This document shows, in pieces, positions 1 to 6,773 of a stretch of 15,047 nucleotides of DNA. Origin of the DNA: Bacteroidales bacterium (GTDB taxonomy: Bacteria; Bacteroidota; Bacteroidia; Bacteroidales; VadinHA17); contig WFRO01000411.1 of the NCBI GenBank assembly GCA_015486475.1, positions 1 through 15,047 of the forward strand. The letters are read 5' to 3'. The notes below the pieces were generated by a model. The model was given only the letters and a program-made list of their open reading frames with translations, was not told the origin of the DNA and did not search any database. The position numbers and the translations under genes were made by a program. How positions within the stretch are numbered: the first letter of the stretch is position 1; the number at the start of each line of letters is the position of its first letter.

Positions 1-431
1 GCCTGGAGGTGTCGCAGTGGGTGAGCGAGGTGAGCCGCATCCGCGAGGTGCGGGAACATCTGGTACAGCAGCAGCGCCGGCTGGCCGGCCACGGTGGTGT
101 GGTCATGGACGGCCGCGACATAGGCACCGTGGTCTTCCCCGATGCCGACATCAAGATCTTCATGACCGCCCGCCCCGAAGTGCGGGCACAACGCAGGTAC
201 AAAGAGCTGAAAGAGAAAGGGGTGGAGATCACTTTCGAAGAGGTACTGGAGAACGTCAGGGAAAGGGACCGTATCGATTCGGGCCGGGAGGTGAGCCCCC
301 TGAAAAAAGCGGATGACGCCCTCCTCCTCGACAACTCCGATATGAGCGTCGAAGAACAGATGGAATGTATCAAAGAAGTGATCCGGAAAAAACTGGAAGA
401 AAAAGAAAAGAGAGATGCAAATAGATCTTGA
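1..431 (+). CDS. cmk: Cytidylate kinase, 3' part (5' end outside window)
   Basis: Cytidylate kinase phosphorylates CMP and dCMP to the diphosphates with ATP in the cytoplasm. About 143 codons are visible and the reading frame (codons from base 3) is open at the left edge, so roughly the first third of a typical 225-230 residue protein, including the P-loop, is missing. The visible part has the family signature MDGRDIGTVVFPDADIKIF (about bases 105-164), the lid region QRRYKEL, and the RERDRIDSGREVSPL block whose Arg and Asp residues contact nucleotide, followed by the DALLLDNS strand near the C-terminus. The GTG at base 9 is internal, because the codons before it (Leu-Glu) continue the conserved run before VSxVS. 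The stop lies 17 nt inside ispH, which suggests translational coupling. Identity is clear from these motifs; only the N-terminus cannot be judged. Confidence 0.95.
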   Translation, partial: LEVSQWVSEVSRIREVREHLVQQQRRLAGHGGVVMDGRDIGTVVFPDADIKIFMTARPEVRAQRRYKELKEKGVEITFEEVLENVRERDRIDSGREVSPLKKADDALLLDNSDMSVEEQMECIKEVIRKKLEEKEKRDANRS

Positions 432-1296
432 TAACCATGCCGGTTTCTGCTTCGGAGTGCAGAACGCCATTGAGATCGCCGAGAAGGAACTGCGTGCCGG
501 CCATACGGTTTACTGTCTGGGGCAGATCGTCCACAACGAGATGGAGATCAAACGCCTGGAGGATCTGGGCCTCATCACCATCGATCATGAGCAATACCGG
601 CAACTGCATGATGCCCGCGTGCTGATACGTGCCCACGGTGAGCCGCCGGAGACTTACCGCATCGCCCGCGAGAACAACATCCACCTCATCGATGCCACCT
701 GCCCCATCGTCGCCCATCTGCAGAACAAGATACGTACATGCTATGATGAGATCAGCAAGGAAAAAGGACAGGTGGTCATCTTCGGCAAGAAAGGCCACGC
801 CGAGGTGATCGGCCTCATCGGCCAGACAGGCAACACGGCCGTCGTTATCAACAGCATGGAGGACCTGGAGAAGATCGATTATCACAAGCCGGTGTATCTC
901 TACTCCCAGACCACCCGGGACATCAACCAGTACGAGCAGCTGAAGAAAGAGATCCAGCGCCGTATCCGCAAGGCCGGCGACCAGGAGCCTGCTCCTTTCA
1001 TCAGCTACAACACCATCTGCTCACAGGTCTCCAACAGAGCACCCGAACTGGAGGCTTTCGCCCGCGAACACGACCTGATGATCTTCGTCAGCGGCCGCAA
1101 CAGTTCCAACGGCAAATACCTCTACGATATATGCCGCAGGACCAACCCCAACACCATTTTTGTGAGTCTGCCGGAAGAACTCGAACTGCCCCTCCCCGGC
1201 CATCCGGAAAAAATAGGCATCAGCGGCGCTACCTCCACCCCAGGATGGCTGATGGAAAAAATACGTGAAAAGATCCGGCAGTTTTACCATCTTTGA
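415..1296 (+). CDS. ispH: 4-hydroxy-3-methylbut-2-enyl diphosphate reductase (IspH/LytB)
   Basis: IspH is the last enzyme of the non-mevalonate (MEP) pathway. It reduces HMBPP to IPP and DMAPP with a [4Fe-4S] cluster. The 293-residue protein has the expected length, and all three cluster cysteines are present: Cys12 (GFCFGV), Cys96 (DATCP) and Cys202 (NTICSQ). Substrate-binding residues are visible at His40 (IVHNE), His74 (AHGE), His128 and Glu130 (GHAEV, Glu130 being the proton-relay residue), SQTT at 164-167, the NSSN motif at 229-232 and SGATSTP at 270-276. It is cytoplasmic, with no signal peptide. The ATG lies inside the 3' end of cmk, and starting there places the first cysteine at the usual distance from the N-terminus. 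The cmk-ispH overlap argues for co-transcription. No truncation or missing key residue is seen. Confidence 0.97.
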   Translation: MQIDLDNHAGFCFGVQNAIEIAEKELRAGHTVYCLGQIVHNEMEIKRLEDLGLITIDHEQYRQLHDARVLIRAHGEPPETYRIARENNIHLIDATCPIVAHLQNKIRTCYDEISKEKGQVVIFGKKGHAEVIGLIGQTGNTAVVINSMEDLEKIDYHKPVYLYSQTTRDINQYEQLKKEIQRRIRKAGDQEPAPFISYNTICSQVSNRAPELEAFAREHDLMIFVSGRNSSNGKYLYDICRRTNPNTIFVSLPEELELPLPGHPEKIGISGATSTPGWLMEKIREKIRQFYHL

Positions 1297-1349
1297 TTAC
1301 CTTTAGTCCTTGATTTGATTTCCCTGTACCCCATTAAAATCGTTTCTGT

Positions 1350-2330
1350 ATGGCAAAGATCAAGAGAATAGGCGTGCTCACTTCCGGAGGAGATGCTCCG
1401 GGCATGAACGCTGCCATCCGGGCGGTCACCCGTACCGCTCTCTATCACGGCCTCGAGGTGATCGGCATCCGCCACGGCTATGACGGCATGATCAACGGCT
1501 ATTTCAAGCTGATGAAGACCTTCCACGTGAGTGATATCATCCAGCGGGGCGGCACCATCCTGAAGACCGCCCGCAGTGAGGGTTTCCGCACGCCGGAAGG
1601 CAGGAAAGAAGCCTACGAACAACTCAAAGACCGTGGCATCGACGGTGTGGTGGTCATCGGCGGCGACGGCACCTTCACCGGCGCCCGCATCTTCGGCGAA
1701 GAACATGACCTCCCCCTCATCGGCATCCCGGGCACCATCGACAACGACCTCTACGGCACCGACTACACCATCGGCTTTGATACTGCCCTGAATACGGTCA
1801 TCGAGGCAGTGGACAAGATACGCGACACAGCCAGTTCACATAACCGCCTTTTCTTCATCGAGGTAATGGGCGCCGAGGCCGGCTTCATCGCCCTGCGCAG
1901 TGGCGTCGCCTGTGGCGCTGAAGCGATCATCATCCCCGAGGTGAAAGACCAGGTGAAAAACCTGCGGTCGTTCCTCGAAGAAGGTTACAAGCGCAAGAAA
2001 TCGAGCAATATCATCATCGTCGCCGAGGGTGCTTTTCCCGGCGGCGCTTTCGGTATCGCCGATGCCGTAAAAGATGATTTCGAAGGTTACTCGGTACGGG
2101 TGACCGTGCTGGGTCATATACAACGGGGCGGCTCTCCCTCGGCCTTCGACCGTTTTACGGCCAGCCGCCTGGGATATGCAGCCGTCGACGCCCTTCTGGA
2201 CGACCAGCAGAGCGCCATGGTGGGCCTCCAGAACAACGAGATCGCCCTCGTGCCTTTCAACAAAGCCGTCAAGTTGCACAAGGAGGTGAAGAAAGAGTAC
2301 CTGGAGTTTGCCAACGTCCTCTCTATCTGA
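1350..2330 (+). CDS. pfkA: ATP-dependent 6-phosphofructokinase
   Basis: This enzyme phosphorylates fructose 6-phosphate to the 1,6-bisphosphate, the committed step of glycolysis. Its 326 residues match the bacterial short PfkA length. Visible motifs are SGGDAPGMN (12-20) at the nucleotide site, GGDGT (104-108), PGTIDND (127-133) with catalytic Asp131, and GHIQRGGSPSAFDR (255-268). Gly107 and Gly128 at the two discriminating positions indicate ATP use; pyrophosphate-dependent enzymes usually have Asp and Lys there. One oddity is EVMGAEAG at 171-178, where most relatives, including E. coli PfkA (Arg171), carry Arg after MG and here there is Ala175. The gene starts 53 nt after ispH and may be read through from it. 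No convincing promoter was found in that gap. The family assignment is secure; kinetics and allostery cannot be inferred. Confidence 0.96.
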   Translation: MAKIKRIGVLTSGGDAPGMNAAIRAVTRTALYHGLEVIGIRHGYDGMINGYFKLMKTFHVSDIIQRGGTILKTARSEGFRTPEGRKEAYEQLKDRGIDGVVVIGGDGTFTGARIFGEEHDLPLIGIPGTIDNDLYGTDYTIGFDTALNTVIEAVDKIRDTASSHNRLFFIEVMGAEAGFIALRSGVACGAEAIIIPEVKDQVKNLRSFLEEGYKRKKSSNIIIVAEGAFPGGAFGIADAVKDDFEGYSVRVTVLGHIQRGGSPSAFDRFTASRLGYAAVDALLDDQQSAMVGLQNNEIALVPFNKAVKLHKEVKKEYLEFANVLSI

Positions 2331-2364
2331 GGAGCCTGCCGCTCTCACCCTTTATGCCCGTGCC

Positions 2365-4827
2365 ATGGCCGCCAACCCCTTCGCCGAAGTCCTCCTGCCG
2401 CTGCCGGTACAGAGCACCTTTACCTACCACATCCCCGACAGTCTGGCCGCTCAGGTGATACCAGGGGTGCGTGTCATCGTACCCTTCGGGGAGAAACGCT
2501 CCTTCACGGGTGTGGTGCGGCGGCTCACCGGGCGCCCCCCCGAAGGCTTTGTACCCAAAGATATCGAGCAGGTGCTGGACCCCTCGCCTCTCATCGGGGA
2601 GACCCACTTCCGATTCTGGGAGTGGATGGCCTCTTACTACCTCTGCAGCCCCGGCGAGGTGATGAACGCCGCCCTGCCTGCAGGCCTCAAGCCCGCCCAT
2701 CATCTCACCTACCGCATCCACTCCGCCTTCAGCGATCTGGGCAGCCTCGGGGATAAAGAACGCAGCCTTTTCTTCCGCATAGAAAAGTCGCCGGGGATCA
2801 CCGAAGAGGAGCTGCTCAAACATTTTTCCAGAAAGCAACTGACCCTCCTCCTCAAGAGCCTCCTGGCCAAAGAGGCTCTCATCGGGGAAGGAGTGATGGT
2901 AGATACCTACAAACCCCGCACGGAGAAGTACATACGTATCTCGCCCACCCTCACTGAGGAGGCCCTGGACCGGCTCCCCGACACCCTCAAAAGAGCCCGC
3001 CGGCAGTGGGAGATCTTTACGGAGTGCGCAGAGGGGTGGACGCCCGGCGAGCCGTCGCCGGTGTGCCTCAAAAGCGACCTGCTCCGGCGACATCCCTCCT
3101 CCTCCGCCCTGAAAAGCTTGGTGCAGAAAGGCATCCTCGAAGAATATGAGGTGCCGGTGAGCCGCCTCGAACGGGGCGAAGCCGGCAGGATGCAGCTCTA
3201 CGAACTGAACACCGGCCAGCAAAGGGTGCTGAAAGAGATCAGGAAGCTTTTCAGGGAGAAGAACACCGTCCTGCTCCATGGCATCACCTCGTCGGGCAAG
3301 ACAGAGATCTACTTCCACCTCATCAAAGAGATGCTGGAACAGGGCAGGCAGGTGCTTTACCTTCTCCCCGAGATCGCCATCACGGGGCAGATGATCGACC
3401 GTCTGAAAAAGGCCTTCGGCGACCTGGCCGGCATCTACCACTCGCGCTACAACGACCGGGAGCGGGTGGAGACCTGGAAGAACCTGGCGGGCCATGACGG
3501 CCACAAACCCCTGCAGATCGTCCTGGGCGTGAGGTCGGCCGTCTTCCTGCCCTTCCGCAACCCGGGACTGATCATCGTCGACGAGGAGCATGAGGCCTCC
3601 TACAAACAAGACGCCACCGCACCGCGCTACCACGCCCGGGATGCGGCGGTGGTACTGGGACTGCTCACCGGAGCGAAGGTGCTGCTGGGGTCGGCCACGC
3701 CGGCGCTGGAGACATACTACAACGCACGCACGGGCAAGTACGGTCTCACCGAACTGAAAGAACGCTATGGCAACATACAGCCCCCCGAGGTGCGTGTGGT
3801 GGACATGAAAAAGGCCTATAAACAGCGGCGCGTGCGGGGCCATCTGTCGGTACCCCTCTACCATGCTGTACGGGAAGCCCTCGACAAGGGCGAGCAGGTG
3901 ATCCTCTTCCAAAACCGCCGCGGCTTCTCCCCCTATGTGCAGTGTGCCGACTGCGGATGGATCCCTTACTGCAAACACTGCGACGTCAGCCTCACTTACC
4001 ACCGCCACGAGGGGAAGATGGTGTGCCACTACTGCGGCTACACGGCACCGGTGCCCCACGTATGTCCCGCCTGCGGCTCCACACATATCCATACCCGCGG
4101 CTTCGGCACCGAAAAGATCGAGGAAGAGATCAGGCTCCTCTTCCCCGACGCACGGCCGGCACGCCTCGACCTCGACACGGCCGGCACCCGCAACCGCTAT
4201 CTCAAGATCATCAACGATTTTGAGGAGGGCCGCACCAACATCTTCATCGGCACACAGATGATCACCAAAGGGCTCGACTTTGGTCATGTGCGCGTGGTGG
4301 GCATACTCAACGCCGACAATCTGCTGCACTTCCCCGACTTCCGCGCGTGGGAACGCAGCTACCAGCTGATGGCCCAGGTGAGCGGCCGCGCCGGCAGAAA
4401 AGGAGAGCAGGGGATCGTGTACATACAGACCTACGACCCTGAACACCCTGTTATCCGTGACGTGCTTAACCACGACTATTTTCACATGTACCAGACCCAG
4501 CTGAAGGAACGCAAGGCCTTCCGTTATCCTCCTTTTTACCGGCTGATACGCATCACGCTGAAACACCGCAAACGGGAAACCGTCGATGCGGCGGCCGCCA
4601 CGCTGGCAGAGCAGCTCCGGAAAGCTTTTGCCAACCATGTGCTGGGGCCGGAATATGCTTTCATTCCCCGCATGCGCAACCGCTACATCAAGCTGATCCT
4701 CCTCAAGCTGGAACGCAACGCCGACAAGGACCGGGCCCGGGAGATCCTCACCTCCTTCGAGGAACACCTCCACACCAGCAAGGGATTCAAAGGGATATCC
4801 TTTGTCAATGATGTAGATCCCGTGTAA
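2365..4827 (+). CDS. priA: Primosomal protein N' (replication restart helicase PriA)
   Basis: PriA recognises abandoned replication forks, unwinds the lagging strand 3'-5' and starts primosome reassembly. I chose the ATG at 2365 (820 residues), not the upstream in-frame ATG at 2308, because the earlier start overlaps pfkA and adds 19 unlike residues, whereas MAANPFAEVLLPLPVQSTFTY matches the usual PriA N-terminus. Order of parts: N-terminal fork-3'-end binding domain (about 1-105), winged helix, then helicase core with Walker A GITSSGKT (306-313), Walker B DEEHE (406-410), GSATP (442-446), a zinc module with eight cysteines in four pairs (527/530, 536/539, 554/557, 567/570), GTQM (629-632) and SGRAGR (673-678), and a C-terminal domain. 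Full length, with all motifs intact. It begins 34 nt after pfkA, so probably in the same transcript. A 7-bp-period repeat starts 2 nt after the stop. Confidence 0.96.
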   Translation: MAANPFAEVLLPLPVQSTFTYHIPDSLAAQVIPGVRVIVPFGEKRSFTGVVRRLTGRPPEGFVPKDIEQVLDPSPLIGETHFRFWEWMASYYLCSPGEVMNAALPAGLKPAHHLTYRIHSAFSDLGSLGDKERSLFFRIEKSPGITEEELLKHFSRKQLTLLLKSLLAKEALIGEGVMVDTYKPRTEKYIRISPTLTEEALDRLPDTLKRARRQWEIFTECAEGWTPGEPSPVCLKSDLLRRHPSSSALKSLVQKGILEEYEVPVSRLERGEAGRMQLYELNTGQQRVLKEIRKLFREKNTVLLHGITSSGKTEIYFHLIKEMLEQGRQVLYLLPEIAITGQMIDRLKKAFGDLAGIYHSRYNDRERVETWKNLAGHDGHKPLQIVLGVRSAVFLPFRNPGLIIVDEEHEASYKQDATAPRYHARDAAVVLGLLTGAKVLLGSATPALETYYNARTGKYGLTELKERYGNIQPPEVRVVDMKKAYKQRRVRGHLSVPLYHAVREALDKGEQVILFQNRRGFSPYVQCADCGWIPYCKHCDVSLTYHRHEGKMVCHYCGYTAPVPHVCPACGSTHIHTRGFGTEKIEEEIRLLFPDARPARLDLDTAGTRNRYLKIINDFEEGRTNIFIGTQMITKGLDFGHVRVVGILNADNLLHFPDFRAWERSYQLMAQVSGRAGRKGEQGIVYIQTYDPEHPVIRDVLNHDYFHMYQTQLKERKAFRYPPFYRLIRITLKHRKRETVDAAAATLAEQLRKAFANHVLGPEYAFIPRMRNRYIKLILLKLERNADKDRAREILTSFEEHLHTSKGFKGISFVNDVDPV

Positions 4828-4829
4828 TA

Positions 4830-4947
4830 AGTAAAAAGTAATAAGGCAAAAGGCAGAAGGCAAAAGGAAGGATGATCGATGATCGATGATCGATGAACGA
4901 CTAACTACAAACTACCAACCACTAACCACTAACCACCAACTACCAAC
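4830..4947. repeat. Degenerate tandem array with 7-bp period
   Basis: Starting 2 nt after the priA stop, about 17 consecutive 7-mers keep one phase to 4947. The unit drifts in blocks: AGTAAAA-like, then AGGCAAA-like (4844-4864), then GATGATC three times with a GATGAAC variant (4871-4898), then AACYACN-like units such as AACTACC and AACCACT (4903-4944). The period and phase are read directly from the sequence; the function is unknown. Confidence 0.85.
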
Positions 4948-4963
4948 TTTCCCCGGATTTCAT

Positions 4964-4971
4964 TACTTTTG
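4964..4971 (+). promoter_or_regulatory. Candidate Bacteroidota promoter -7 box for DUF6165-GT9
   Basis: TACTTTTG matches the Bacteroidota sigma-ABfr -7 consensus TAnnTTTG exactly and lies 30 nt before the ATG at 5002. No TTTG -33 box is present at the usual 19-21 nt spacing, where the 7-bp repeat sits instead, so the promoter may be weak or activator-dependent. A CCCGG/CCGGG inverted pair surrounds the box. Confidence 0.45.
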
Positions 4972-5001
4972 CTACCGGGCCCTGTCATAATATAACGAAT
5001 A

Positions 5002-5373
5002 ATGAAGATCGAAGTATCCAACGGCGAGATCATGGACAAGCTGACCATCCTGGAGATCAAGCTGGAGAAGATCACCGACCCGGCCAAGCGCAAAAACATT
5101 GAGAAGGAGTATGAGTTGCTCCGTGCGGCGGCCGCCGGCATTCTGCCCCGCGAGGATCCCCTTTACCGGCAGCTCAAAGAGGTCAACCTGCGCCTGTGGG
5201 AGATCGAGGACCGCATCCGTGAGCTGGAACGCCGCAGGGACTTCGGAGAAGAATTCATCGAGACCGCCCGCTCGGTATACCGGGAGAACGATCTGCGGGC
5301 CGCCCTGAAAAGGCAGATCAACGAAAAGACCGGCTCGGGCCTCACCGAGGAGAAATCCTACAAACCCTACTGA
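5002..5373 (+). CDS. DUF6165 family protein
   Basis: This is a small cytoplasmic protein of 123 residues with no signal peptide or membrane segment. The N-terminus EVSNGEIMDKLTILEIKLEKI, the central NLRLWEIEDRIRELE and the C-terminal block SVYRENDLRAALKRQIN followed by EEKSYKPY fit the DUF6165 family as I recall it; no biochemical function is established for the family. It is rich in Lys, Glu and Arg and mostly helical, with likely coiled-coil stretches around residues 12-40 and 55-80. It stops 2 nt before the glycosyltransferase start, so the two are almost certainly co-translated. I infer a helper role in surface glycan or LPS assembly from that neighbour only. The ATG at 5002 follows an A-rich leader and the promoter candidate at 4964. 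Confidence 0.8.
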   Translation: MKIEVSNGEIMDKLTILEIKLEKITDPAKRKNIEKEYELLRAAAAGILPREDPLYRQLKEVNLRLWEIEDRIRELERRRDFGEEFIETARSVYRENDLRAALKRQINEKTGSGLTEEKSYKPY

Positions 5374-5375
5374 TC

Positions 5376-6392
5376 ATGCGCCTGCTGATCTTCCGCCTCT
5401 CGGCCATGGGCGACGCAGCCCTGACGGTGCCGGCCCTGCGGGCCGTCCTGGAGCCTCATGCGGAGATCAGCGCCACCCTTGTCACCCGCCGGGCTTTCGT
5501 CCCTTTCTTCGAAGGGATCCCCCGCCTCAAGCTGTATACCCCCGACCTGAAAAACTACAAAGGTCTCTGCGGCCTGCGGCGCCTCTACCGTGCAATACGC
5601 CGGCAGGGGAGGTATGATGCCGTCATCGACCTGCATGATGTGCTACGCACCAAGGTTTTACGCTTCTTCTTCCGGTTTGAAGGCCTGCCGGTATATGTCA
5701 TCGACAAAGGCAGGAAAGAGAAAAGGGCCCTGGTCAAAGGAAAGATCTTCCGCCCCCTGCCACATACGGTGGAACGCTACCTGGACGTCTTCCGGGCAGC
5801 AGGTGTGAAGCCGCATCTGACCGAAAGGCCCTGGATCCGGATAAAAGAGACGAAAGAGGAAAAGGTCAGCGGTTCGCCGGCGCTGGGCATTGCCCCCCTG
5901 GCGCGGCATGCCTTAAAGAGCTGGCCCATGGACCAGATGACCGCTTTGCTGCAGCTGCTGGCAGATCAACACCCGCAGGTCCGTTTTTATCTCTTCGGCG
6001 GGCAGGAGGAAGCGTCGCAACTGGAAACACTCGCCGCCACAACCGGCGGGAGGGCCATCCTTACCACCCGTCTGACCCTCCCGCAACAGCTGGCCCTGAT
6101 GCGGCAGATGGACGTTGTCATCTCCATGGACTCGGCCAATATGCACCTGGCTGCCCTCCTGGGCGTGCCGGTAGTGTCCGTGTGGGGCGCTACCCATCCG
6201 TATGCCGGCTTTGCCCCCTGGAACAGCAACGAAAACCTGCAGGTACAGATCCCCAAAGAAGAACTGCCCTGCCGTCCCTGCACCATCTATGGAAAAGGAT
6301 CCTGCCGCCGCGGCGACCTGGCCTGCCTCCGGCGAATCACCCCTGAGATGGTGGCGGAAAAGGTGAATAAAGCCCTCACAGGTAAATTATAA
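5376..6392 (+). CDS. Glycosyltransferase family 9 (heptosyltransferase-like)
   Basis: This 338-residue protein resembles ADP-heptose:LPS heptosyltransferases (WaaC/WaaF, GT-B fold). Such enzymes add sugars to the LPS inner core on the cytoplasmic side of the inner membrane. The N-terminal domain opens with RLSAMGDAALTVPAL, with Asp13 at the position of the catalytic Asp of WaaC. The C-terminal domain has LGIAPLARHALKSWP, YLFGG, and the family-defining DSANMHLAALLGVPVVSVWGATHP (about 252-274). A Cys-containing tail (Cys299, 302, 310, 317) before ITPEMV is common in the family. There is no signal peptide. It follows the DUF6165 gene by 2 nt as a two-gene unit and has no gene after it on this strand. 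Donor and acceptor sugars cannot be assigned, so I give no waa symbol. Confidence 0.88.
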   Translation: MRLLIFRLSAMGDAALTVPALRAVLEPHAEISATLVTRRAFVPFFEGIPRLKLYTPDLKNYKGLCGLRRLYRAIRRQGRYDAVIDLHDVLRTKVLRFFFRFEGLPVYVIDKGRKEKRALVKGKIFRPLPHTVERYLDVFRAAGVKPHLTERPWIRIKETKEEKVSGSPALGIAPLARHALKSWPMDQMTALLQLLADQHPQVRFYLFGGQEEASQLETLAATTGGRAILTTRLTLPQQLALMRQMDVVISMDSANMHLAALLGVPVVSVWGATHPYAGFAPWNSNENLQVQIPKEELPCRPCTIYGKGSCRRGDLACLRRITPEMVAEKVNKALTGKL

Positions 6393-6396
6393 CAAC

Positions 6397-6425
6397 GTAG
6401 AGACGCACAAATTGTACGTCTCTAC
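6397..6425. repeat. 29-bp near-perfect palindrome
   Basis: Arms of 14 nt (GTAGAGACGCACAA and TTGTACGTCTCTAC) with one C-A mismatch flank a single central base. It begins 4 nt after the GT9 stop. No T-run follows, so it is not a classic intrinsic terminator, though it could protect the 3' end or aid termination. Similar palindromes occur as dispersed intergenic repeats in other bacteria. Confidence 0.75.
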
Positions 6426-6440
6426 AGAATTTCATGCCAT

Positions 6441-6512
6441 CATATAAATAGGTATTTAAATATCTATTTAATTACCTATTTAAATGCCTATTTAAATAGG
6501 TATTTTCTATCG
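6441..6512. repeat. 12-bp AT-rich tandem array
   Basis: Six consecutive 12-mers are in phase. The core unit is TATTTAAATNNN (6453, 6465, 6477, 6489), with diverged first and last units. The unit is itself nearly palindromic (TATTTAAATA), and CCTATTTAAATAGG at 6487-6500 is a perfect 14-bp palindrome. It lies between two converging genes and contrasts sharply with the GC-rich surroundings. No ORF is present. Confidence 0.8.
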
Positions 6513-6556
6513 CAATACAATCAAGGCAACCATAAAACAAGGCATTATCAAAATTG

Positions 6557-6722
6557 TCCTGCCCGCCCCCCTGACCCCCTGGTACCTCCGTCCCAGTTTA
6601 CCGATGGCCGCCAAAGGCTTGCCGACGGCGCTGCCGGGACTACGGTACCCAAGGAAGGGGGAACCCTTGCCCACACTATCTGTAATTTGTGGGCGGACAT
6701 CCCCTTTAGGGGACCGAGGGGG
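6557..6722. repeat. GC-rich hairpin element, left copy (inverted mate at 8251-8344)
   Basis: The 24 nt at 6557-6580 (core GCCCGCCCCCCTGACC) are the exact reverse complement of 8321-8344. The 23 nt at 6700-6722 (core CCCCTTTAGGGGACCG) are the exact reverse complement of 8251-8273. Between the ends, two further hairpins are visible: GGTACC-containing arms 6581-6594/6636-6649 (12 of 14 match) and GCCCACA/TGTGGGC arms 6669-6675/6688-6694. Together with the palindrome and 12-bp array this accounts for most of the 381-bp gene-free gap. 6513-6556 and 6723-6773 show nothing further. The element may act as a two-way 3' end between converging genes. Confidence 0.8.
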
Positions 6723-6773
6723 CGCGTGGGGTTAAGGGTACATTGGGTATGTTATATTCTGGTTGACATATCA

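Noticed and set aside
1297..1349. Promoter before pfkA
   Set aside because: TTTG at 1314-1317 and TACCTTTA at 1298-1305 are present but do not form a -33/-7 pair with proper spacing; not strong enough to list.
2308..2364. Upstream in-frame ATG for priA
   Set aside because: Overlaps pfkA and adds 19 residues unlike the PriA N-terminus; the ATG at 2365 fits better.
2323..4863. 846-codon open frame on the minus strand opposite priA
   Set aside because: It mirrors a complete PriA whose motifs are all on the plus strand. Its translation is low-complexity and His/Val/Gly-rich with no recognisable domain. Long antisense frames are expected from GC-rich codon use.
4830..4947. CRISPR-like array after priA
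   Set aside because: Units are 7 bp with no spacers and no cas genes nearby.
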